Source: DATFLS01 sp964413425
GTDB lineage: Bacteria > Fidelibacterota > JAANXI01
DNA: 21,584 bases
Assembly: GCA_964413425.1 (NCBI GenBank)
Contig: CAYPST010000070.1
Span: 1 to 21,584, forward strand
Reading direction: 5' to 3'
Each line of letters begins with the position of its first letter. Positions within the stretch are counted from its first letter, which is position 1. Position numbers and translations under genes: made by a program. The notes beneath the pieces were generated by a model that was given only the letters and a program-made list of their open reading frames with translations, was not told the origin of the DNA and ran no database searches. Below, in pieces: positions 16,640 to 21,584 of this stretch.

Positions 16640-17581
16640 TTATTTATTCGGTGATGAATCCGTCTCTATTCCAAAGATGCGAGCAGGCGTATTTATCAGG
16701 ATATCCTGAATGATCCCTTCCGCCAGTCCTTCCTCCCGGAGCCACGGCACGAACCGCCACAGGATATAGGTTAATCCCGGGCCGCCGCCTGTGCCGTACC
16801 CCGGCCAGTAGGATTTCCGGGCCAGATCCCCGGAGAACGTGATCTGCTTTCCGTAGCCCTCCGCTGCCAGCCGGAGGATGAATTCGATCCGCTTCCGGTC
16901 GGGGTAGTACTTCTCCTTGCTGATCTGGTCAAACCCGAGCGTCACCCCGGTCCCGGCAATTTGTTGATGATACTCCCACTTCAGCTTCCGATCCAGATGC
17001 CCGATGATCACCCTGCTGAGATCCGCGCCTTCTGATTTTAAAACCTCCACCTGTTCCAATCCCATGGTCCCGGCATCGGTGTGGGTGGACACCGGCGCTC
17101 CGGTGGCCTGCTGGGCCCGGGCGGCGGCACGAAGCACCTTTTCGGCATTCGCACTCAGGTCATCTTTCATGGTACCGGCCTTAATCACGCCCGCCTTGAT
17201 ACTGCTGCCATCGATCCCTTCGGTGATCTCCCGGATAAACTGTTCGGTCAATTCTTCCACGGATCGGTCTGCCACATAGGGTGCGGAGAAAATATCTTTG
17301 TGATAGCCGGTGGTGCAGATGATATGCACGTTGGTGGCCTCGGATATCCGGCGCAGCCCCTCCGGATCCCGGCGGTAGTCCGGCGGAGACATCTCCACCA
17401 GGGATCGGCCGCCCGCCTCCCGGAACCAGGCCAGTTCCCGGCAGGCTGCCTCCTCGCTGTCCAGCACGAGATCCTGGTCATCAAGCGGTTCGGGCGGACC
17501 ACCCAGTACATGCTCGTGCGGATAGCAGATCCCGAGCTGCTCCACCGGGATATCACCCCGGACTGTCCGTGCAACTTTCAT
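16640..17581 (-). CDS. Phosphotriesterase-family metal-dependent hydrolase, lactonase-like
   Basis: This 313-aa amidohydrolase-fold protein keeps all phosphotriesterase-family metal ligands: His22 and His24 (PHEH), the bridging lysine in VIKAG, the histidines in STHTDAGT and IIGHLDRK, and the Asp in FSGDLARKSYW. No signal peptide is present, so it is cytoplasmic. Most bacterial members that are not true organophosphatases are lactonases or sugar-lactone hydrolases, and its place beside a DUF1080 lipoprotein and downstream of a sugar kinase fits carbohydrate work; the substrate is inference. GAGGGAG upstream of the ATG is a good ribosome site. It probably forms a two-gene unit with the DUF1080 gene. 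An 892-base repeat-rich spacer lies upstream. Confidence 0.87.
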   Translation of the reverse strand: MKVARTVRGDIPVEQLGICYPHEHVLGGPPEPLDDQDLVLDSEEAACRELAWFREAGGRSLVEMSPPDYRRDPEGLRRISEATNVHIICTTGYHKDIFSAPYVADRSVEELTEQFIREITEGIDGSSIKAGVIKAGTMKDDLSANAEKVLRAAARAQQATGAPVSTHTDAGTMGLEQVEVLKSEGADLSRVIIGHLDRKLKWEYHQQIAGTGVTLGFDQISKEKYYPDRKRIEFILRLAAEGYGKQITFSGDLARKSYWPGYGTGGGPGLTYILWRFVPWLREEGLAEGIIQDILINTPARIFGIETDSSPNK

Positions 17582-17610
17582 GGGTTATTCTCCCTCTTCA
17601 ACAAAAATTA

Positions 17611-17656
17611 TTTCACGCAGAGGGCACCAAGGCCGCGAAGAACGCAAAGAAAAAAA
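17611..17656. repeat. Degenerate CGCAGAG/CGCAAAG purine-rich repeat
   Basis: The run reads as short units around CACGCAGAGGGCAC, CAAGGCCGCGAAG and AACGCAAAGAAAA, with an imperfect period near 10-13 bases. It ends in a poly-A tract and starts about 30 bases upstream of the phosphotriesterase-family start codon. Unlike the pairs at 10926 and 20541, I found no reverse-complement partner. Confidence 0.6.
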
Positions 17657-17930
17657 TGTATTATACTCTCCTTTATTCCAAAAAAGATACGGTACTTGTG
17701 TTTAATATGTGAGCCCATTCTAAAAAGTACCTGGAAGAAATTTCAATTTATGATTATTAAGATAACTCAGTACAGTGTCGACATGCTCCCCCAGGTGGAC
17801 CATCTCTCCAGCACATGAAGAGGGGCCCCACGCCCGGAAAGTTTCCCGTGCGGCTTCCTTGCCGTTGATGTTCCTGAACAGATTGAATAGTCATATGAAC
17901 TTCTTATTGTTTTCAAGTCATTCGTGATAA

Positions 17931-18019
17931 TTCCCCGACAAATCGGGACAGGCTGTGTTCATTCCCCGACGTGTCGGGGCAGGCAGTGGTTTCTCCCACC
18001 GGGATCCCTCTCGGGATAT
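17931..18019. repeat. REP-like hairpin cluster
   Basis: Two direct 31-base units start at 17931 and 17962, each a hairpin followed by CAGGC-GTG-T. The first has CCCGA-CAAA-TCGGG, the second the near-perfect CCCCGAC-GT-GTCGGGG. A third hairpin, TCCC-TCTC-GGGA, lies at 18004-18015 inside CCCACCGGGATCCC, matching copy A at 15197-15222. No transposase is nearby. Confidence 0.65.
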
Positions 18020-18270
18020 AGTGGTCTCATATATAATTCATGGAAGTCGGGACCAACATTGTGTATATACTGCCTTGTATTCACAATCTTAGTTTCAGGA
18101 ATGCATCTCAGGAGATATCATTTTTATCGAACTATCCAATATCGACCAACAATATACTCATGCATTCGGTCAATTGGCACTTCAGAATCCAAGGATGCGT
18201 GATGTTCGATCATGTCCGGAAGATGCATCACTTAGTAACCCCGGTGTTTCTCTCTGCCGTCCATCCCCAA

Positions 18271-18354
18271 TTCACAGTGTGACATTCAAGGCTTCGAATA
18301 TGTTATTTTGAGCTTCAAATGTGGCATTTTAAGCGTAAAATACGGCATTTTAAC
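18271..18354. repeat. Four tandem 21-bp degenerate palindromes
   Basis: Units start at 18271, 18292, 18313 and 18334, each exactly 21 bases. Each is roughly palindromic: for example, the third begins CTTCAAATG and ends CATTTTAAG, and the fourth begins CGTAAAATA and ends CATTTTAAC. Two helical turns per unit put the sites on one face of the DNA. They lie about 120 bases past the end of the sugar kinase gene. Confidence 0.7.
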
Positions 18355-18473
18355 TCCGATATTCGACAGATAAGTTGATATGTATCATATTTATCGGGAA
18401 TTCCCGCATTTGCAGCCATGGAATGGACAGATGCAGCCCCCGAGAGCTACTCAGTACAAGACGCAGTCAGCAG

Positions 18474-19439
18474 CTAGGTTTCTGACTCAGAGTTCATCAT
18501 TTGTGTGATCTCATCGAAGGAAGGACATCCCAGCACGCCCCGGCCGGAGGCGACCACCAGTGCCGCCAGGGCATTGGCGAACTGCGCTGACTCACCGAGA
18601 TCCCGGCCCTGATGCGTTCCGAGGAGCACGCCGGCATTGAAGGCATCCCCGGCTCCGACGGTGAGATCGGCATCTCTGGGAAACCCGGCGACCTTCAGCA
18701 GATCCTGCCGGTCCCGCTGCCCCGCCACCGCTCCCTGCCTGCCCTGTTTGACCACCACCGTGCCAACTCCGGTCTCCAGCACCTGATGAACGCCCTCCGC
18801 CGTATTTTCCAGATTCACCATTTCAGTTAGTTCGTGTTCGTTACACAGCAGGATATCGAGATCAGCGGCCGCGGATTCGAGTTCGGACAATCCGGCGGGT
18901 TCCCCGACTGCCGGACCGATATCCAGCGCCGTGGTAATTCCCGAACCATGCGCCTTCCGCAGGAACCTGTTCACTCCGTCCGGTCGCCACTTCGTCAACA
19001 GGGGATAGCCGGTGATTAATACGATATCGGATTTAATCAGTGAGCTCTCTGCAAGATGGTCGGGTCCGAAAAATCCGGAAGCGCCGTGATGGTGGAAGGC
19101 CAGGCGGTTGCGCTGCGCATCGGCAATCATGATGGTGGAGGAGGTCTGCGCCTGGTCACTGCGGATCAGGTTCTCCAGACCGACATCAACTGATTCCAGC
19201 CATTGCACCAGGAGATCGCCGGGAGTGTCCCGGCCGATGCCGCTGCACAGGCTGACCGGAACGCCCAGGCTTCCCAGCACGTATGCGGTATTGGCTCCGT
19301 TACCGCCCGGCATCATCCTGAGGGGTTGATCGCAGTAGACGAGACTATCGACAGTAAATTCATCTCCACGGAACTCCGGCATTTGCTCGACACCGGATAC
19401 ATACAGATCCAGTGTGGTGGTGCCGATGACCAGAATCAC
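18474..19439 (-). CDS. PfkB-family carbohydrate kinase
   Basis: This ribokinase-fold sugar kinase of 321 aa has the substrate-side PGGNGANTAYVLGSLG motif near the N-terminus and the ATP/catalytic motif VGAGDAFNAG with Asp265. It is cytoplasmic and of usual length for the family. PfkB members phosphorylate ribose, fructose, 2-keto-3-deoxygluconate, nucleosides and others; the specificity cannot be called here. The start is a GTG at 19439 with only a weak GGGAA ribosome site, and the gene lies 22 bases after the MetE-like gene, so translation may depend on its neighbour. The long repeat-rich spacer downstream separates it from the phosphotriesterase-family gene. Confidence 0.9.
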   Translation of the reverse strand: MILVIGTTTLDLYVSGVEQMPEFRGDEFTVDSLVYCDQPLRMMPGGNGANTAYVLGSLGVPVSLCSGIGRDTPGDLLVQWLESVDVGLENLIRSDQAQTSSTIMIADAQRNRLAFHHHGASGFFGPDHLAESSLIKSDIVLITGYPLLTKWRPDGVNRFLRKAHGSGITTALDIGPAVGEPAGLSELESAAADLDILLCNEHELTEMVNLENTAEGVHQVLETGVGTVVVKQGRQGAVAGQRDRQDLLKVAGFPRDADLTVGAGDAFNAGVLLGTHQGRDLGESAQFANALAALVVASGRGVLGCPSFDEITQMMNSESET

Positions 19440-19461
19440 GACAATTCAATTCCCGATTTGT

Positions 19462-20472
19462 TCAGGTGATTTCATTCCGCACAATTTCCACACCTTCTAC
19501 CAGAGAGCGCAGTTTCGCCCGGGCGGCCCAGCGGGCGGTCTGGCTGAGTCCGCAGTCCGGTGTGACTACGAGCTGGTCCGGAGAGACATATTCCAGCGTC
19601 TTCCGCACCCGTCCAGCCACCAGTTCGGGAGGTTCCACGAAGTAATTCTTCACATCCACCAGCCCGGCCGCTACGGTCTTCCCGGCATCTGCGACCTCTT
19701 TGATGAGTTCTAACTCCGCCAGTTCCCGGTTGGCAAACTCCATGGCCAGTTCGTCGGCGTGTGCCTCCAGGATCTCAGGAAACACAGGGACATAGGTCCG
19801 GTGCGCCACAGGACGGCCCACGAAATTTCCGAAGCACAGGTGCAGTCCTATGCGGGCATCCACGCCTTTCACGGTGTCGTTAAACAGCTTCACAAAATCA
19901 GCAGGGGCATCGGGGTGGACGGCGTAGGAGGGCTCGTCCAGCTGGATAAATTCTGCTCCCGCCTCCACCAGCGCCTGCAATTCGGTGTTGATAATCCCGG
20001 CGAATTCCCGGGCGGCCTCCATGCGGTCTGTGTAAACTCCCCCCGTGGCGATGCGCCCCGCCAGGGTAAACGGTCCGGGACAGGGCACCTTCACCTGTTT
20101 GGAGGTCCGGGATCGCACATACTCGTATTCGGCCACCAGCCCCAGGCCGTCCGGAGCCTCGAACCGTTCCTCCGGCACATATTTCTCCCGTTGATCATGC
20201 CCGGCAGGTCCCAGCCGGCGCTCCGGTTCCAGCGGCCGGAGCCCGGTGAGCCGGCCGTAGAAGTCGGCCGTGAAAAATCCCAGCCGGCGCATTTCGCCGT
20301 CAGAGATCATATCCACCCCTGCGTCTTCCTGATCCCGTATGGCCGTATCGACGGCATCGTTCAGTGTTTCTTCCATATCTTTCGGGCCGTAGTCGCCTCG
20401 TTTCATGGCTTCCACTGCCGTGAAAAACCAGGAGGGCCAGGCATAACTTCCGATGACGCTGGTGGTGAGCAT
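19462..20472 (-). CDS. MetE catalytic-half-like cobalamin-independent methyltransferase
   Basis: This 336-aa protein matches only the C-terminal catalytic half of MetE (usual MetE is about 750 aa). The zinc site is intact: His211 and Cys213 in LHLCFGN, Glu245 in LAMEF, and Cys307 in TPDCGLSQTARW; FIQLDEPSY is also present. The N-terminus already starts with TSVIGSYAWPSWF, as in stand-alone core-MetE proteins, so this is a family form and not a truncation. It could transfer a methyl group to homocysteine or another thiol, or in this sugar-gene setting act on an unrelated substrate. It leads a pair with the PfkB kinase, 22 bases apart. The ATG has a GAGG about 12 bases upstream. Its true methyl donor is unknown. 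Confidence 0.85.
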   Translation of the reverse strand: MLTTSVIGSYAWPSWFFTAVEAMKRGDYGPKDMEETLNDAVDTAIRDQEDAGVDMISDGEMRRLGFFTADFYGRLTGLRPLEPERRLGPAGHDQREKYVPEERFEAPDGLGLVAEYEYVRSRTSKQVKVPCPGPFTLAGRIATGGVYTDRMEAAREFAGIINTELQALVEAGAEFIQLDEPSYAVHPDAPADFVKLFNDTVKGVDARIGLHLCFGNFVGRPVAHRTYVPVFPEILEAHADELAMEFANRELAELELIKEVADAGKTVAAGLVDVKNYFVEPPELVAGRVRKTLEYVSPDQLVVTPDCGLSQTARWAARAKLRSLVEGVEIVRNEIT

Positions 20473-20845
20473 GGCTTAATCTCGACCTCGATGGTTTATT
20501 TGGTTCATTGATGACACGTGTAGGTTTTTGAGTTTCAACAAACAAGTGAAAAGGCAGAAGGAAAAAGTGGGAAGCATTTCACCGAATCTTACTTCCCAAA
20601 TCATACGGCTTCTTGCTGATGGCACCATTTGCGATTTTCCTATTCTCATTTCAGCAGTTGATTTGCAAAATCTTTTCTTCTCTGGGCAAAGGCAATCATA
20701 ATGATCCCGGATTATCGTGATATGCTTATGAACTTTGAAGACGCATACTTTTGCCTTCTGCCTTCTCACTTCTCACTTCATACTTCATTCTCCCCCTGCA
20801 TTAATCTATATTCCCATATTACAAGTTATTCCCTCGCCGCAACAA
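20473..20845. other. Intergenic region with inverted repeat
   Basis: This 373-base spacer separates the SDR gene from the MetE-like gene. Most of it is enclosed by the inverted repeat at 20541-20774. A 97-codon minus-strand frame at 20476-20769 runs through the repeat arms and has no recognisable domain, so it is not called. No clear promoter was found. Confidence 0.45.
20541..20774. repeat. Inverted pair of short-period pyrimidine/purine repeats
   Basis: The left arm at 20541-20568 and the right arm at 20747-20774 are reverse complements at 24 of 28 positions, enclosing about 178 bases. The right arm continues as a short tandem series, CCTTCTG, CCTTCTCA, CTTCTCA, CTTCATA, CTTCATT, with a period of 7-8 bases up to about 20790. 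Confidence 0.7.
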
Positions 20846-21584
20846 TCACCTCGCCGTCCATCCGCCATCCACGGGAAGGACGGCCCCGGTGACGAACCGC
20901 GCCATATCCGATGTCAGATACAGGGCTGCGCTGGCAACATCCTCCGGCTGGCCGAAATCACCGGTCAGCGGCTGGAGTTCTTTCAGGCGTGAACGTATTT
21001 GCTCACTGACCTGGGCCCGTTCACTCATGGGAGTCGCAATCAGGCCGGGACAGATGGCGTTGGCACGGATGCTCATTCCGGCATAATAGGTGGCAATCGA
21101 GCGGGTCAGACTGATAATCCCGCCTTTGGTGGTGGCATAGGCATGGGTGGCGAAATCAGCATCGCCGCCCACTAACCCGAGGACGGAAGAAATATTGACT
21201 ATCGACCCGCTGCCTCCTTGAAGCATCGACGGTATTGCGTACTTACAGCATAGAAACATACTTTTCAGGTTGATTGTCATGAGCCTGTCCCAGGCCTCCT
21301 CGGTGCAGTCTGCCGTCGGACCGTCACCCCATTTCCTCCCGCTCACGCCGACCACGTTCACCAGGATATCCAGTCCGCCGAATTGCCGGACGGTTTGCCG
21401 GACAGCGGTTTCAACTTCATTGCTCTCGGTTACATCTGTCCGGATAAAGAGTGCTTCTCCCCCGGACTCCAGGATGTGCCGTTCCGTTTCCTCTCCGCCG
21501 GATTGATCGATATCCAGCAGGCTCACCCGGGCGCCCTGGGCGGCGAACAGCCGTGCAGTAGCCCGGCCGATGCCCGAACCCGCC
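20846..21584 (-). CDS. SDR-family oxidoreductase, N-terminus cut by window edge
   Basis: A classical short-chain dehydrogenase of which 245 residues are visible. The frame stays open to the window edge, where AGSGIGRATARLF is the Rossmann nucleotide-binding motif, so only a few N-terminal residues are missing and the internal GTG near 21526 is not the start. Downstream come the beta-4 segment (DILVNVVGVSG, replacing the usual NNAG), the catalytic Ser in NISSVLG, YATTKGG with Tyr and Lys, NAICPGLIATPM and the C-terminal PVDGGWTAR. It reduces or oxidises a small alcohol or carbonyl with NAD(P)H in the cytoplasm. Sugar dehydrogenases and 3-ketoacyl-ACP reductases share this plan; the setting favours a sugar alcohol or aldose substrate, by inference. 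Confidence 0.9.
   Translation of the reverse strand, partial: AGSGIGRATARLFAAQGARVSLLDIDQSGGEETERHILESGGEALFIRTDVTESNEVETAVRQTVRQFGGLDILVNVVGVSGRKWGDGPTADCTEEAWDRLMTINLKSMFLCCKYAIPSMLQGGSGSIVNISSVLGLVGGDADFATHAYATTKGGIISLTRSIATYYAGMSIRANAICPGLIATPMSERAQVSEQIRSRLKELQPLTGDFGQPEDVASAALYLTSDMARFVTGAVLPVDGGWTAR

Larger units (their letters stand above)
17582..18473. other. Long repeat-rich intergenic region
   Basis: This 892-base spacer lies between the sugar kinase and the phosphotriesterase-family gene. I find no credible gene. It carries three different repeat types, listed separately: the CGCAGAG/CGCAAAG run at 17611, REP-like hairpins at 17931-18019 and 21-bp palindromic repeats at 18271. 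The part at 17660-17920 has no recognisable content beyond a GGGGCCCC palindrome near 17822. Confidence 0.6.

Noticed and set aside
17081..17818. Plus-strand 245-codon open frame
   Set aside because: It is mostly antisense to the phosphotriesterase-family gene and ends in the repeat-rich spacer; no domain.
17822..17870. Hairpin around GGAAA/TTTCC with a GGGGCCCC palindrome
   Set aside because: The stems are short and imperfect, with no gene end nearby to terminate; I could not distinguish it from chance.
17924..18202. Plus-strand 92-codon open frame
   Set aside because: It is made of the REP-like hairpin cluster and adjoining AT-rich DNA; no ribosome site or domain.
18271..18354. CRISPR array
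   Set aside because: The 21-base units are contiguous and degenerate with no spacers between them, so this is a tandem repeat.
20476..20769. Minus-strand 97-codon open frame between the SDR and MetE-like genes
   Set aside because: It is formed largely by the arms of the inverted repeat and the DNA between them, with no recognisable domain.

Overview
The window is a 21.6-kb piece of a bacterial chromosome with a GC content around 50%. Export signals are frequent (Tat, Sec and lipoprotein), and the genes include sugar-acid enzymes of the enolase superfamily, an RraA-like protein and a 3-keto-glycoside family (DUF1080) protein. With the many intergenic micro-repeats, this suggests an uncultured Gram-negative heterotroph, perhaps from the FCB group and relatives (Marinimicrobia, Latescibacterota, KSB1 or Rhodothermota-like). 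That placement is inference; the window holds no rRNA, tRNA or phylogenetic marker I could use.

Left part (1-6800). A small Cys-cluster protein of unknown function (minus strand) is divergent from a thiamine-diphosphate enzyme resembling ILVBL/2-hydroxyacyl-CoA lyase (plus strand). An exported transglutaminase-like protein (minus) is divergent from a lipoprotein methionine sulfoxide reductase B (plus). A Tat-exported enolase-superfamily enzyme follows (plus) and ends at a strong bidirectional terminator.

Centre (6840-14841, all minus strand). Lon protease and N-acetylglucosamine-6-phosphate deacetylase are followed upstream by a compact three-gene operon, in transcription order: an RraA-like protein with a Sec signal, an enolase-superfamily dehydratase-like protein with a Tat signal, and an AGE/cellobiose-2-epimerase-like lipoprotein. 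All three carry export signals, so they would form an extracytoplasmic sugar or sugar-acid processing module. This is the most distinctive biology in the window.

Right part (15299-21584). A monofunctional peptidoglycan glycosyltransferase (plus strand) appears broken by an internal deletion and frameshift. On the minus strand come an SDR dehydrogenase (cut by the window edge), a catalytic-half-only MetE-like protein, a PfkB sugar kinase, a phosphotriesterase-family metal hydrolase and a DUF1080 lipoprotein. Dehydrogenase, lactonase-like hydrolase, dehydratase, kinase and aldolase-like classes are all present. They could be read as a sugar-oxidation route split between periplasm and cytoplasm, but no substrate can be read from sequence.

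Intergenic DNA. The spacers carry several unrelated short-period repeats: 8-bp units in inverted pairs around 10926-11047, a Tyr/Pyr-rich inverted pair at 20541/20747, ATTCGTG repeats at 15256, a CGCAGAG/CGCAAAG run at 17611, four 21-bp degenerate palindromes at 18271-18354, and REP-like hairpins at 17931-18015 with a related copy at 15197. They sit only in spacers and suggest an active or recently active population of small repeats.
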